Shown piece after piece: positions 42,188 to 51,418 of a stretch of DNA of 64,000 nucleotides. Location: positions 669,116 through 733,115 of the forward strand of contig JAVHXV010000001.1 in assembly GCA_031119475.1 (NCBI GenBank), read 5' to 3'. Both the position numbers and the translations under genes were made by a program. The first letter of the stretch is position 1, and each line of letters opens with the position of its first letter. The notes under the pieces are model-generated. The model saw nothing but the letters and a program-made list of their open reading frames with translations, searched no databases and was not told where the DNA came from. This DNA comes from Pedobacter sp. (GTDB lineage Bacteria > Bacteroidota > Bacteroidia > Sphingobacteriales > Sphingobacteriaceae).

Positions 42188-42436
42188 ATGAAAACAAAAC
42201 TTACTCCTGATACAGAGACAAATCTTAGCGCCGATCTAAGGGCGTTCATCCATAAGTTAGAGCCCAGAAAGTTCAAGGCGCTGGCCCGTGGCATCGAGGT
42301 GCGCGGGGCGAATGATATCCATCGCAGCGTTGCCTTTGCCAAGGAGCTCATCTCTAGGGCGGGATTGAAGCTCTCGGTGGTGCATTCGGCGGAGATGGCG
42401 GGCTATGGCGCCTTTGAGGTGCGCGATGCCAGCTAG
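42188..42436 (+). CDS. Hypothetical protein, 82 aa
   Basis: An 82-residue protein (LSADLRAFIHKLEPRKFKAL, then ARGIEVRGANDIHRSVAFAK) that is helical with a final beta stretch. The start at ATG 42188 removes an unlikely leader. It ends 1 base before the stop of the convergent hydrolase gene. Function unknown. Confidence 0.55.
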   Translation: MKTKLTPDTETNLSADLRAFIHKLEPRKFKALARGIEVRGANDIHRSVAFAKELISRAGLKLSVVHSAEMAGYGAFEVRDAS

Positions 42437-42437
42437 G

Positions 42438-43007
42438 CTAAAGCAGCTGTTTTAATAGTGGCCAGATGGCCCTAGCGATCTTCTCATAGCCCTTGGCATT
42501 GGGATGGACCAGGTCGGCCAGGTTCAGGCTCCTGTTGCCGATCACCCCTTCGAGCATAAAGGGCAGGAAACTGAGTTCATATTTTCCTGCGAGGTTGCTA
42601 TAGATATCGCGGTAGGCCGAGACCCTCTGGTGGGAGATCCAGGCCGGCAGCTCCATGCCAAGCAGTAGGATCCTGGTGCGGTGGTCATTGAGCCTGATCT
42701 GCTGGATAATCTTTTCTATGTTTGCCGTCATGGTTTCTGGCGGATAACCGCGCAGGATGTCGTTTGCGCCGATGCCGATGACGGCGATATCGATGTTTCC
42801 CTTTAGCAGCTTTGGCAGTCTTTGGATTGCGCTCTGGGTGGTGTCACCGCTGATGCCGGCATTGGTGTAGCTGAAGCCCAGGTTTTCCGCCGCTGCCATT
42901 CTTTTAAGTAGTGCGGGAAACGATTCTGTATTTGGTGAGCTGAGGCCGTAGCCAGCCGTCAGGCTGTCGCCGAAGAATAGGATGTGCTTTTGTGCTGGTT
43001 TGTCCAT
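42438..43007 (-). CDS. SGNH/GDSL-family esterase (TesA-like)
   Basis: A 189-residue SGNH hydrolase, related to E. coli TesA acyl-CoA thioesterase/arylesterase. The blocks are FFGDSLTAGYGL (catalytic Ser), SYTNAGISGDTT (Gly), VIGIGANDILRG (Asn) and the C-terminal LADLVHPNAKGY with catalytic Asp and His. No export signal is seen, so it may act in the cytoplasm. Convergent with the 82-residue gene. Confidence 0.88.
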   Translation of the reverse strand: MDKPAQKHILFFGDSLTAGYGLSSPNTESFPALLKRMAAAENLGFSYTNAGISGDTTQSAIQRLPKLLKGNIDIAVIGIGANDILRGYPPETMTANIEKIIQQIRLNDHRTRILLLGMELPAWISHQRVSAYRDIYSNLAGKYELSFLPFMLEGVIGNRSLNLADLVHPNAKGYEKIARAIWPLLKQLL

Positions 43008-43195
43008 GTGAATTTAAACCGAATTATGCTGCTATTGTTTTGTTCTTGTTCGGAATATGCCTGCGCATTGCCCTGCTCGAAGGTGTGCGATTTTTTTCTA
43101 CGCAAACCCCAGAGCCCCAAATTTTGTTACCCTAGTAAATCCAATGTATATGTGCATCATTCTAGACCATCCAACGATCGATAATTATCCGATAT

Positions 43196-43558
43196 ATGAA
43201 CCTGCCCCAATCCACAATAGCGGAGGTTAGGATTATGGAAATATTCGATTCAAAAGAGTTTTCTTTAGGCGCTGATGGCTACCGCAACACTGTGGCTGCC
43301 GGTGTGAACGACCATGTGGTCAGGGTGTCGGTGATGACCGAAAGCTATTTCTGGCATTACCATCCTGGTTCGGACGAAACTTTTATGTGCCTGGAAGGCG
43401 TTCTGCTGATCGATCTGCCGGAAGGGACGGTTTGCCTGCTGCCCGGACAGCTCTATACCATACCGGCGGGAATGCACCACTGTACCAGGCCAGAAGGGGA
43501 AAGGTCGGTGAACATCACATTTGAGCACCGGGACATGGAGACGGTAAGGTTGCCCTGA
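43196..43558 (+). CDS. Cupin domain protein
   Basis: A 120-residue single-cupin protein. The metal-binding pattern is YFWHYHPGSDETFMCLEGVL with two His and one Glu, and the second half carries IPAGMHHCTRPEGE. The substrate is unknown; many such proteins are isomerases or signal proteins. The start may be 43196 or ATG 43235. Located between the esterase and histidine kinase. Confidence 0.82.
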   Translation: MNLPQSTIAEVRIMEIFDSKEFSLGADGYRNTVAAGVNDHVVRVSVMTESYFWHYHPGSDETFMCLEGVLLIDLPEGTVCLLPGQLYTIPAGMHHCTRPEGERSVNITFEHRDMETVRLP

Positions 43559-43695
43559 TCCCTTGAGACTTTTTTTTGGGGCGCTGGTGTGATAGGGTAA
43601 ATTGTCCTGTTTGTGGACGCTTTTACCTAACGGCATCGTTACAGGGCGGATCTGGAAGTAAATGCGTATCTTAGGCCACATCCTTAACATGTCCC

Positions 43696-44775
43696 ATGGA
43701 AAATACCCAGGAAAACTTCGATTCGATCAGTGCGCTCAACGAACTGCTGGAAAACTATTTCAGAAATACGATTATCCCACAGCTTTTTGTCGACAAGGAC
43801 CTTGTGCTGCGCAAGTTTACCCCACCGGCGATGAAGCAGTTCCGCCTGCGCAGTTCTGATGTGGGCCTGCCGATTGCTGAGATCGAGGAGCATTTCCGCT
43901 TTCCGACCTTCATCGAGAACATCAACCAGGTGATCTCCTCGGGGGAGATCCTGGAAAAGGAGGTGCAGACCCTGGACCTGCGCTGGTACCAGATGAACAT
44001 CCTGCCCTATGTGATGCGGGCGGACGGGAAGACCAATGGGGTGATCGTCACCTTTGTGGACATCACCGCAAGGATCCGTGACCTGAAGGAACAGGAGAAA
44101 CTGATCGCAGAGCACGAGCTGCTTTTGGATACCATTGCCCACGATATCAAGACACCGCTGACCAGCGTTGGCATGGCGATCGGGCTTTTGAAAAAGGTGC
44201 CCGAAAAGGGGATGGAGAACTTTCCGATGCTGGTGGCCAATGTGGAGAAGGGAGTGGAAAAGGTGGGGAGCATCGTGGGGGAACTGGTGAGTACGCGCTG
44301 GAAGGGACACCGCTATCAGGCAGAGGAGGAACTTCTGGACCTGCAGAATATCCTGGAGGACGTTCGGCTGATCCTGGCGCCACAGATCTCCCAGAGCGGG
44401 GCGGAGTTTTCGGTGGACCTGGAGGTTTCGGAGATTTTGTTCATCAGGCGCAAGCTGCGCAGTATCTTATATAACCTGATCTCCAATGCGATAAAATATC
44501 GTGCAGAGGATCGGAAGCTTTTGATCGGGATTTCTGCTGTTGAGCGCGATGGCTACATGGTGATCGGTGTTTCTGATAACGGGATCGGTATCGAGCCGTC
44601 GCTATTGGGTGCGGTGTTCGAAAAGTTCCAGCGCATCGGTGAGCAGGTGGAGGGCAATGGTGTGGGGCTGTACCTTGTCAGGGAGATTCTGGAGATGGCA
44701 GGGGGTAGGATCGAGGTGGAGAGCGAGCTGGGCGTGGGCTCGACTTTTAGGGTCTTCCTTAAACAGAACGGTTAG
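43696..44775 (+). CDS. PAS-domain sensor histidine kinase
   Basis: A 359-residue cytosolic histidine kinase. A PAS domain covers about 20-125 (FRNTIIPQLFVDKDLVLRKF; VIVTFVDITARIRDLKEQ), resembling those of CheR-associated kinases. HisKA has the phosphorylated His149 in LDTIAHDIKTPLTSVG. The HATPase domain has N-box LYNLISNAIKYRAED, G1 VIGVSDNGIGIEPS and G2 VEGNGVGLYLVREI. No membrane segments. Its stop overlaps that of a convergent response regulator gene by 4 bases, which is probably its partner (inference). Confidence 0.88.
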   Translation: MENTQENFDSISALNELLENYFRNTIIPQLFVDKDLVLRKFTPPAMKQFRLRSSDVGLPIAEIEEHFRFPTFIENINQVISSGEILEKEVQTLDLRWYQMNILPYVMRADGKTNGVIVTFVDITARIRDLKEQEKLIAEHELLLDTIAHDIKTPLTSVGMAIGLLKKVPEKGMENFPMLVANVEKGVEKVGSIVGELVSTRWKGHRYQAEEELLDLQNILEDVRLILAPQISQSGAEFSVDLEVSEILFIRRKLRSILYNLISNAIKYRAEDRKLLIGISAVERDGYMVIGVSDNGIGIEPSLLGAVFEKFQRIGEQVEGNGVGLYLVREILEMAGGRIEVESELGVGSTFRVFLKQNG

Positions 44776-45137
44776 TTCTTTCCCAGCAGCTGGCGGATCT
44801 GCCCGATGAGCGAAGTGATCTCGAAGGGCTTTGCGACGTAGGCTTCGGCGGTGCACGTGGAGATCTGGCGGTCGAAGTTGCGGTGGGCGGACATGACGAT
44901 CACCGGGATGTTGCTGGTTTCCTTTGCGGATTTGACGAGCTTGCACACTTCCATGCCGTTGCCGTCTGGCAATCTCACGTCAAGGATGAAAAGGTCCGGC
45001 AGGTTTTGTTCCAGGCCCTGGTTGAAGCTTGCCACCGTGGCGAATGTTTCCACCTGATAGCCTTCGCCCTCTAGCAATATGGTGAACATGTCCCTTAGGT
45101 CCTGGTCGTCTTCGAGTACGGAAATCCTTTTTTTCAT
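44772..45137 (-). CDS. Single-domain response regulator
   Basis: A 121-residue receiver domain only. The phospho-acceptor is Asp53 in LPDLFILDVRLPDGNG, with the acidic pair in ISVLEDDQDLR, Ser83 in VIVMSAHRN and Lys103 in AYVAKPFEITSL. No output domain, so it works by protein contact or as a phosphorelay part, likely with the overlapping convergent kinase gene. I chose ATG 45137 (MKKRISVLED); an upstream in-frame extension to 45158 adds 7 residues. Confidence 0.9.
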   Translation of the reverse strand: MKKRISVLEDDQDLRDMFTILLEGEGYQVETFATVASFNQGLEQNLPDLFILDVRLPDGNGMEVCKLVKSAKETSNIPVIVMSAHRNFDRQISTCTAEAYVAKPFEITSLIGQIRQLLGKN

Positions 45138-45336
45138 CCTGGGCTGCAAACATAGCAAATTTACCTTTGGAATGATGAATGCACTGCATGGTTTCCATAA
45201 AAACTTTCTCTCAATCGGGATTTATAGTTGCGTTGTCCTTATTTGCTGCTTTCCAACTGTCCGATGGAGATGCGCTGCCACCGCCCGAAGAGGCTGGCCT
45301 ATTGTTATCTGGCAGCTTATTTTTAAGGACTTTCTT

Positions 45337-45582
45337 TCAGTTGATGCCGAGTTCCCTGAACTCGTCAAGTTCTTGGCTGTAGAGGTGGATATCGAGGTGC
45401 TCTTCGAAGTCCACGGTATCAAGGATGCTTTCTCTGATGTGGTTTGCCGCTTCATCGAAGATGACGTTCGGGCGCATGGTGGCAACCAGGTTGCCGTTCT
45501 GGTCGATCTCTGCTTTTTCTAGGAGGTTTTGATAGTGCTCGAGGAACTCTTTTCGGAACTGTTCTAGCTGTGCTGGGCTCAT
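45337..45582 (-). CDS. Hypothetical protein, 81 aa
   Basis: An acidic 81-residue protein (LEQFRKEFLEHYQNLLEKAE; DIHLYSQELDEFRELGIN) with helical character. It overlaps the basic TPR protein by 4 bases and is probably co-translated. No family recognised. An acidic-basic gene pair could form a complex (inference). Confidence 0.6.
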   Translation of the reverse strand: MSPAQLEQFRKEFLEHYQNLLEKAEIDQNGNLVATMRPNVIFDEAANHIRESILDTVDFEEHLDIHLYSQELDEFRELGIN

Positions 45583-46130
45583 GGTGCTTTTTGTTTTTGG
45601 GGTTTCTTTTTGGCCGGTTTGGTATGTGTTTTTGCAGCGGGTCTTGGTTTGGGCCTTGCCTTTGGCGTAGAAGGCTTATTTACCGGTCTCTTTATTTTCG
45701 CCTTTTTGGAATCTGCTTTTTTCTTTTTGGCGCGGATGCGGTACTCGAGCAGGTAGAGCCTGGTCTGCCATTTTTCTACGGTCTGGTCAGTGTTTTTGGG
45801 CAGGCCTTCATTATCGAGCAGGCCCATGACCTTCGCCAGTTCGCGGCTGCCCTCGATTTTTTCTTTGTTGTCTGCTATCCAGTCGTTCTGTGCGGATTTG
45901 ATGGCGGTCTGATAGTTTTCGATCGCTTCTTTGATCAGCGCAGCTTCCTGTAACTGGGTCTTTGTCCTTCGGTAGGCGATCATCAGCCTGTTCCAGCCCT
46001 GCGGGTTGGAGGGGTCGGCTTTGACCGCTTTTAGGTAGAGCGCGATGGCCCCGGAGTAGTCCTTTTCCCTTTCCAGCACTAGGGCGGAATGGAGGTGTTC
46101 ACTGGCTTTTCTCTTTTTGCGGTCTGGCAT
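45579..46130 (-). CDS. TPR-like protein with Lys/Pro-rich tail
   Basis: A 183-residue protein with TPR-like helices near the N-terminus (SALVLEREKDYSGAIALYLK; AVKADPSNPQGWNRLMIAYR) and a very basic tail of 50 residues rich in Lys, Pro and Ala. The tail should bind nucleic acid or acidic partners. It overlaps the acidic 81-residue gene. Low-complexity tails like this vary in length among relatives. Confidence 0.7.
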   Translation of the reverse strand: MPDRKKRKASEHLHSALVLEREKDYSGAIALYLKAVKADPSNPQGWNRLMIAYRRTKTQLQEAALIKEAIENYQTAIKSAQNDWIADNKEKIEGSRELAKVMGLLDNEGLPKNTDQTVEKWQTRLYLLEYRIRAKKKKADSKKAKIKRPVNKPSTPKARPKPRPAAKTHTKPAKKKPQKQKAP

Positions 46131-46168
46131 GAAAGGGGAACAATCCGATGGGCGCGAATGTTTGGCGG

Positions 46169-46648
46169 TCAGGTTTCCGGCAGAAGCTCCGGGACAATAG
46201 TGTTCTGGATGATCTGGCGCAGCCAGGTATTGGTGTTGCGGTCATCTTCGATGGTCTGGGCGATGAGTTCTGCCGCGCTTGCTAGGTTCAGGGCCTTTGC
46301 AATGGGATGGAGCAGCTCGTAGATGGCCAGTTTCTGGCTTTGGATGTTCAGGGCGTATTCGATGATCAGGATGTCCTGTTCGGGCGATGCTGTCCTTCTG
46401 GGCTGGAAGGTGGGAAAGGGAAGCTGGTTGATTGACAGGTCTGTTTTTGGGATGAGCTTTTTGATCAGCTTGATCCGCTTGCAGTGTGCTATGATGTCGG
46501 TAGATACCGGGTCAAGGCACTTGGCGAGCTCATCGGTGTGGGCGGCTGCCCTGAGCTTTGCGTATTTTTTTTCCGATAGTTTCTCCAGCTGCTCGATCTG
46601 GGTGATTCGGCTGGCGAAGAGGGTTTGGAGTTCGAGGGTATTGGGCAT
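46169..46648 (-). CDS. DUF892-like ferritin-fold protein (YciE-like)
   Basis: A 159-residue helical protein of the DUF892/YciE type. Helix 1 is LQTLFASRITQIEQLEKLSE and the C-terminal half reads QDILIIEYALNIQSQKLAIY, then ELLHPIAKALNLASAAELIA and QTIEDDRNTNTWLRQIIQ, close to the family helices 4 and 5 with its E-x-x-A-x-Y-x-x-L pattern. These are stress-linked ferritin-like proteins whose substrate is unclear. Confidence 0.72.
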   Translation of the reverse strand: MPNTLELQTLFASRITQIEQLEKLSEKKYAKLRAAAHTDELAKCLDPVSTDIIAHCKRIKLIKKLIPKTDLSINQLPFPTFQPRRTASPEQDILIIEYALNIQSQKLAIYELLHPIAKALNLASAAELIAQTIEDDRNTNTWLRQIIQNTIVPELLPET

Positions 46649-46669
46649 TGGCTTTTTAGGCGGCGAAAT

Positions 46670-47548
46670 TTATTTGTTCTCTTTTTCCTCTAGCGTTTCG
46701 ATCATTTCCCTGAGATAATCGCTAAGCGGGGTCGGGGCGATGCGGGGGCTTTCGGCCTCGAACTTTTCATTTATCGTTAGTTTGGTCATTCCGATAAAGG
46801 ATTCGGTGGACTGTGTGGAAAATCCGTTTTCCTGCATGTAGGCCGGCCAATCACTTTCCGGTATTTCGTTGGTGGTGATGTTCGTCTGGGTAAGGTCTGA
46901 CAGGAATTCCGCGGCGTCGTTTGCCGAGTACTCTTTCTCCGCCTGGAGGTAAAAGGTTCCGGTATCATCGTTCTGAAGGAGTTCGGCCGCATAACTTGCG
47001 ATGTCTGCCGGGGCGACCATGGGCAGGGCAAAATCTGAGGGCAACAGCGTGGTGAGCTTTCCGCTCTCGATGGCCATCTGAGCCGGCATGTCGAAGTTGC
47101 TCATGTAGTAGGCGCTGCGTATGATGGCCAGGGGCGACCCCTGTTCCTTGAGTAGCTGTTCGAGTTGATAGAGGGTGCCAAGGTCGAAGATGCCTGTTTG
47201 ATCCCTTGCGCCGTAGGTGGAGGCCATGACGATCTTTTCCGGGTTTAGGCCCTTTAGTGCATTTCCGGTGCTTTTGATGTTCTCGAGTTCCTGTTGTTCC
47301 GCATCGGTGGATGGATCGGCGGGAGGGTTGAGGATGAAAAGGCGCTCTGCCTGACTGAAGGCTTTTTTCAGGCTTTCGCTATCGGCGACGTCCGCGACGG
47401 CAAAGCCTGCGCCGAGCTTGGTCCACTTTTGTTTTTCGCGGTCGCTGTGGGCGATGACAAGGACGGATCTTTCCTCTTTTAACAGTATTTCGGTAAGGGC
47501 CGATCCGATATGACCGGTTCCCCCGAGTATGGCAAATTCGTATTTCAT
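46670..47548 (-). CDS. NmrA-like NAD(P)-binding protein
   Basis: A 292-residue atypical SDR of the NmrA family. The dinucleotide-binding motif is FAILGGTGHIGSALTEIL near the N-terminus, and other marks are GFAVADVADSESLKKAF, VMASTYGARDQTGIF and LAIIRSAYYMSNFDMP. NmrA-like proteins reduce quinones or bind NAD(P) as sensors; the substrate here is unknown. Divergent from photolyase, with about 130 bases between. Confidence 0.85.
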   Translation of the reverse strand: MKYEFAILGGTGHIGSALTEILLKEERSVLVIAHSDREKQKWTKLGAGFAVADVADSESLKKAFSQAERLFILNPPADPSTDAEQQELENIKSTGNALKGLNPEKIVMASTYGARDQTGIFDLGTLYQLEQLLKEQGSPLAIIRSAYYMSNFDMPAQMAIESGKLTTLLPSDFALPMVAPADIASYAAELLQNDDTGTFYLQAEKEYSANDAAEFLSDLTQTNITTNEIPESDWPAYMQENGFSTQSTESFIGMTKLTINEKFEAESPRIAPTPLSDYLREMIETLEEKENK

Positions 47549-47679
47549 ATATGGTAAACCACCCTTTGCCGATAATGTTTTTGTAGCAGCGATTTGGGCG
47601 GGGCGGATGGTGTCAGAACTTTATGCCCTGCCGGATGTTTTGCTATTGGAGGATCCGCCTTTAGGGCAGCAAAAAAAAT

Positions 47680-49080
47680 ATGAAGAAACGTGGTCTGGTC
47701 TGGTTCAAGAACGATCTGAGGGTGCACGACAACGAGGCGCTGGTGACCGCGCAGAAGGAGTGCGCCGAACTGGTGTTATGTTACTGCATCGAGGAGAGCT
47801 GGTTTGAAAGGCACTATCTCGGTTTCAGAAGAGCTGATATCAATAGGTTCAGGTTTTTGGAGCAATCGGTGCTCCAGCTTCGGGATAATCTAGAGGCTAT
47901 TGGGGGGCATCTGTTGATCGGCGAGAAGTCCGCGGTGGAGACGCTGCCCGAGCTGGTTGAAGAGCACGGGATAACCGATATCTATGCCGAGGGGGAGTAT
48001 GCACCTTATGAGCTCGAACTGGTGGAGAAGGTATGTAGTAAATTGCCCGAAGTCGACTTTCATTTCTTCTGGGGAAAGACACTTTATCATATCGATGATA
48101 TCCCTTTTGAGATTTCTAAGATCCCGCTGACCAGCAAGGCCTACCGGATCCCGGTGGGCAGGCAGACCCAGGTGCGTGATGTTTTCGACGTGCCCAAGAA
48201 ACTGAATGGGGTAAAGGATGTCAAGAGCAGTTCGTTTCCTGATTGTAAGGTCTACGGATTTACAAGAAAGGAGTATAAAGACAGTAGGCCTCTTGTTGAT
48301 GGCGGTGAGGATGCGGCGCTTGAAAGGCTCGAGTACTATACGTTCAAATCAGAACTTTTGACCAAGTACCGCTGGTCCCGCAACGGATCAAAGGGGATGG
48401 ATTACAGTTCCAAGCTCTCGCCCTGGCTTGCTTTGGGCTGTATTTCGGTTCGAGAGATCTATTTCAAGGTGAAGGAATACGAGGAGAAGATCAAAAAGAA
48501 CCAGAGTACCTGGTGGCTGGTGTTCGAACTGGTCTGGCGGGACTATTTTACCTTCAAGGGCATGCGGATGGGAGTGCCCATGTTTCTAACGAAGGGGTTT
48601 AAGAACAGAAAAGTGGAGTGGGAGAACGATCCGAAGAAGTTCGATCGCTGGTGCGATGGTACGACGGGCATTCCGTTTGTCGATGCGCACATGCGGCAGC
48701 TCAATGCAACTGGCTTTATGAGCAACCGTGGTAGGGTGAACTGCTCGAGCTATCTGGTGCACGATCTAAAGATCGACTTGACCTGGGGGGCGGCGTATTT
48801 CGAGTCGAAGCTGATCGACTATGATGTTTCCTCCAACTGGATGAACTGGCACATGCAGGCCTTTGAGATCTGGTATACCAATCCGGTGCACCAGTCGAAC
48901 AAATACAAGGCGCAGGATTTTATCAGGGAGTGGGTTCCGGAGCTTTCAAAGCTGGATGATGTCGAGGTGCTGATCCCTTGGGAATTTGAGGCGAAGAAAT
49001 ACGTGAAGCCCATCGAAGTCTATCCCAAATGGTCTCGGGCAATCAATCTGATCAAGAAAATTGCTGAGCCTAAAAAATAA
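47680..49080 (+). CDS. CRY-DASH type photolyase/cryptochrome
   Basis: A 466-residue photolyase family protein. The N-terminal antenna domain (RGLVWFKNDLRVHDNEALVT) is followed by the FAD-binding domain with WWLVFELVWRDYFTFKGMRM, FVDAHMRQLNATGFMSNRG and ESKLIDYDVSSNWMNWHMQA. These sequences fit the CRY-DASH group, which repairs cyclobutane dimers in single-stranded or looped DNA. Length fits the family. Its neighbour is not a repair gene, so it is a stand-alone light-dependent repair gene. Confidence 0.9.
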   Translation: MKKRGLVWFKNDLRVHDNEALVTAQKECAELVLCYCIEESWFERHYLGFRRADINRFRFLEQSVLQLRDNLEAIGGHLLIGEKSAVETLPELVEEHGITDIYAEGEYAPYELELVEKVCSKLPEVDFHFFWGKTLYHIDDIPFEISKIPLTSKAYRIPVGRQTQVRDVFDVPKKLNGVKDVKSSSFPDCKVYGFTRKEYKDSRPLVDGGEDAALERLEYYTFKSELLTKYRWSRNGSKGMDYSSKLSPWLALGCISVREIYFKVKEYEEKIKKNQSTWWLVFELVWRDYFTFKGMRMGVPMFLTKGFKNRKVEWENDPKKFDRWCDGTTGIPFVDAHMRQLNATGFMSNRGRVNCSSYLVHDLKIDLTWGAAYFESKLIDYDVSSNWMNWHMQAFEIWYTNPVHQSNKYKAQDFIREWVPELSKLDDVEVLIPWEFEAKKYVKPIEVYPKWSRAINLIKKIAEPKK

Positions 49081-49190
49081 GTTTGGTTAGCTTTCCGCAA
49101 GTTTTTATAGCTTAAATAGTTTTGTTTTCTTAAACCATTTCTTAAGAAAAGCTAACGGGAAATGACCTTCTGCCCCGGTAGCTTTGAGAG

Positions 49191-49454
49191 ATGAGAGAAA
49201 CCATATTGACCAGGGCGGCAGGTGAACTGCTTTTGAGGCAGGCGGACATTGCCAGTGGTAAAACAGGCCTTGGCTGCGCTTATCTGATCGGCAGACGCAT
49301 CTGGATATTGCACAGATATATCAGGATCTGTAAAAGCAAGGGGATACTTCCAGAGCTTGGGGTGTTCTCGATGCTCGGAGAGTTTGAACTGCTGAAGATC
49401 CGTTTCAGGGAGTCGCTCTTGAACGGGAACAATGACCTTTTTAGGCTGGAGTAA
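49191..49454 (+). CDS. Hypothetical protein, 87 aa
   Basis: An 87-residue basic protein (ETILTRAAGELLLRQADIAS, YLIGRRIWILHRYIRICKSK). No family recognised. Its 3' end overlaps the end of the convergent 2'-5' RNA ligase gene by 14 bases. Upstream at 49086-49156 lies a 9-bp perfect inverted repeat (GTTAGCTTT/AAAGCTAAC) that could regulate it. Coding status is uncertain. Confidence 0.45.
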   Translation: MRETILTRAAGELLLRQADIASGKTGLGCAYLIGRRIWILHRYIRICKSKGILPELGVFSMLGEFELLKIRFRESLLNGNNDLFRLE

Positions 49455-49944
49455 ATGGATGGAAGCTGTGGTGCTCCCACGGTCCGCCCAGGTAGTACCA
49501 GAGGTCAAGGCCTAGGCCTTTGGCGGAAAATTGCCGAAAATTCTCTTTTAGGTTATTGTATAGAGCTTTGGCTGCATCGGGTGTTACCATGTTCTGGATG
49601 GTGATGTGCGGGCGGTAGACCTGCCTGTCCTGGGGAATGAGATATTCTTTGAGCTTGTTTGCGATATCGGCTCTGATGGCATTGAGCTTTCCGCTCTCTA
49701 TGGTATAGGCTACACCCGCGCCCAGGAACCTTAGCCCTGAAACCTGTAGTTCGATTTCATGATGTTCGATTTTCGTTATGATACTTGGGGCTTGGTCCTG
49801 CGGTAGATGGTGGAAAAGTGTCAGGTGCGCATCGAGGTAATTTCGTTCGGGCGGAAAGTACAGTTTTCGCAATTCATCAAAGAATGCTTGGCTTTTCTCG
49901 TCAAGCCTCAGTGTGAGGATCAGTGGCGCGGTTTCAATTTCCAT
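49441..49944 (-). CDS. 2'-5' RNA ligase superfamily protein
   Basis: A 167-residue 2H phosphoesterase. The two HxTx motifs are AHLTLFHHLP (about 41) and RPHITIQNMV (about 112). The family cuts or joins 2'-5' phosphodiester bonds or related cyclic phosphates. It lies 2 bases after the SDR gene on the same strand and is probably co-transcribed. Substrate unknown. Confidence 0.85.
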   Translation of the reverse strand: MEIETAPLILTLRLDEKSQAFFDELRKLYFPPERNYLDAHLTLFHHLPQDQAPSIITKIEHHEIELQVSGLRFLGAGVAYTIESGKLNAIRADIANKLKEYLIPQDRQVYRPHITIQNMVTPDAAKALYNNLKENFRQFSAKGLGLDLWYYLGGPWEHHSFHPFTPA

Positions 49945-49946
49945 CT

Positions 49947-51368
49947 TTAGGCAGCGGTTATCTTTTTGAGCATGCCGCGGAAGATGAAATAGTGGAAGGG
50001 CAGCATCGATATCCAGTACAGCCTGCCCGGAATGCCAAGCGGGCGGAAAGTAGCGGTCTGGTGGACGGTTCCCTTCTGGTCGATGCAGAATTCAAGCCAC
50101 GCCTCTCCGGGCAGTTTCATCTCGGCGTAGAGCAATAGTCGTTTCTGATGCGGGTCGGAAAGGATGACGCGCCAGAAATCCAGCGCATCGCCAGGTTTTG
50201 CCGAGTTGGCGTTCTTGCGCCCGCGCCTTGTTCCGACCCCGCCGAACAGGCGGTCAAGAAAGCCCCTGAAATCCCACAGCCAGTCGGCGTAGTACCAACC
50301 ATTATGGCCACCGATGGAGAAAATGCGATTGACCGCTTTTTCAATGTTTTCGGCCTTCATTTCCTGTTTATCGGTGAGCACACCAAATTTTGGCACCTCT
50401 ATATGTGCGGCAAGCCCATTTTGGAAGATGCGGTTGGATGCGGTATCGTTCCAGCTGGAAAGTACCAGGTTCTGCTCGATCTTCTCGAATGCCATGTCAA
50501 TGGCTTTCTTGTAGGGGATGAGCTCGATATTGAGCAGCTTGTGCAGGTTGTTTTCTTCTGGTATCACATCAATCTTCATGCTGTCGACCAGGTTCTTGGC
50601 AAGGTCGTAGCTCGTGGAGGTCACAAAGTAAAGCCAGTAGGAGGACAGTTTTGGGGTAAAGACCGGAACGATGATGATCTTTCTTTTGAGCTTCCGAACT
50701 TCTGCGAACTGCTCGAGCATCTGTTTATAGGTGAGTAGGTCCGGTCCGTAGATATCAAAATGTCTGTTGCAGGTATCCTCTTTTTCCAGCACGCCTGTAA
50801 GGAACTGGATGACGTTGCGGATAGCGATGGGCTGGCATTTGGTCTTCAGCCATTTTGGGGCGACCATTACGGGGAGCTTTTCCACCAGGTCACGGATGAT
50901 CTCAAAGGAGGCGCTGCCCGAGCCGATGATGATCCCCGCCCTGAGTGTTGTCGTCGGTGTCTTTGCCTGTTTTAGTGCTTCTTCGACAGCTTTCCTGCTC
51001 TCAAGGTGCTTGCTGAGTTCCCTGTTGTTGACAATGCCCGACAGGTAGATCAGCTGCTTGGCTTGTGTGGTATCAAGGTATCTGGTGAAGTTTTCCGCTG
51101 ATTTTCTCTCGGTATCGCTGAAATCACCGCTTGTGCTCATCGAGTGGACCAGGTAATAGGCGGCATCGATGTCTTTTGGCAGGTTTCGGAGCGTTTCGGG
51201 CTTCATCAGGTCGGCCTCGATCACGCTGACCTGCTCTTTTTTAAACTCCTTTATGTCCAGGCGTGCGGCATCCCTGACCATACAGGTGACCTCGTGGCCC
51301 ATTTCGAGCAGGACTGGCAACAGGCGTTTTCCGATATATCCGGTTGCACCGGTGAGCAGGATCTTCAT
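49947..51368 (-). CDS. SDR oxidoreductase with C-terminal DUF2867
   Basis: A 473-residue protein. Residues 1-290 are an atypical SDR with ILLTGATGYIGKRLLPVL and QLIYLSGIVNNRELSKHLES. Residues about 320-470 match DUF2867 (GGHNGWYYADWLWDFRGFLD; GDALDFWRVILSDPHQKRLL; IPGRLYWISMLPFHYFIFRG), with a hydrophobic end. This two-domain form is common and its substrate is not known. It starts the two-gene operon with the RNA-ligase-like gene. Confidence 0.88.
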   Translation of the reverse strand: MKILLTGATGYIGKRLLPVLLEMGHEVTCMVRDAARLDIKEFKKEQVSVIEADLMKPETLRNLPKDIDAAYYLVHSMSTSGDFSDTERKSAENFTRYLDTTQAKQLIYLSGIVNNRELSKHLESRKAVEEALKQAKTPTTTLRAGIIIGSGSASFEIIRDLVEKLPVMVAPKWLKTKCQPIAIRNVIQFLTGVLEKEDTCNRHFDIYGPDLLTYKQMLEQFAEVRKLKRKIIIVPVFTPKLSSYWLYFVTSTSYDLAKNLVDSMKIDVIPEENNLHKLLNIELIPYKKAIDMAFEKIEQNLVLSSWNDTASNRIFQNGLAAHIEVPKFGVLTDKQEMKAENIEKAVNRIFSIGGHNGWYYADWLWDFRGFLDRLFGGVGTRRGRKNANSAKPGDALDFWRVILSDPHQKRLLLYAEMKLPGEAWLEFCIDQKGTVHQTATFRPLGIPGRLYWISMLPFHYFIFRGMLKKITAA

Positions 51369-51418
51369 GGTCCTATAACAGTTATCCGGGCAGTTTTGTT
51401 GGGACGGCGGTTGTGGTT

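Noticed and set aside
49086-49156. 9-bp inverted repeat GTTAGCTTT/AAAGCTAAC as a terminator
   Set aside because: The loop is about 53 bases and there is no T tract; it may be chance or regulatory.
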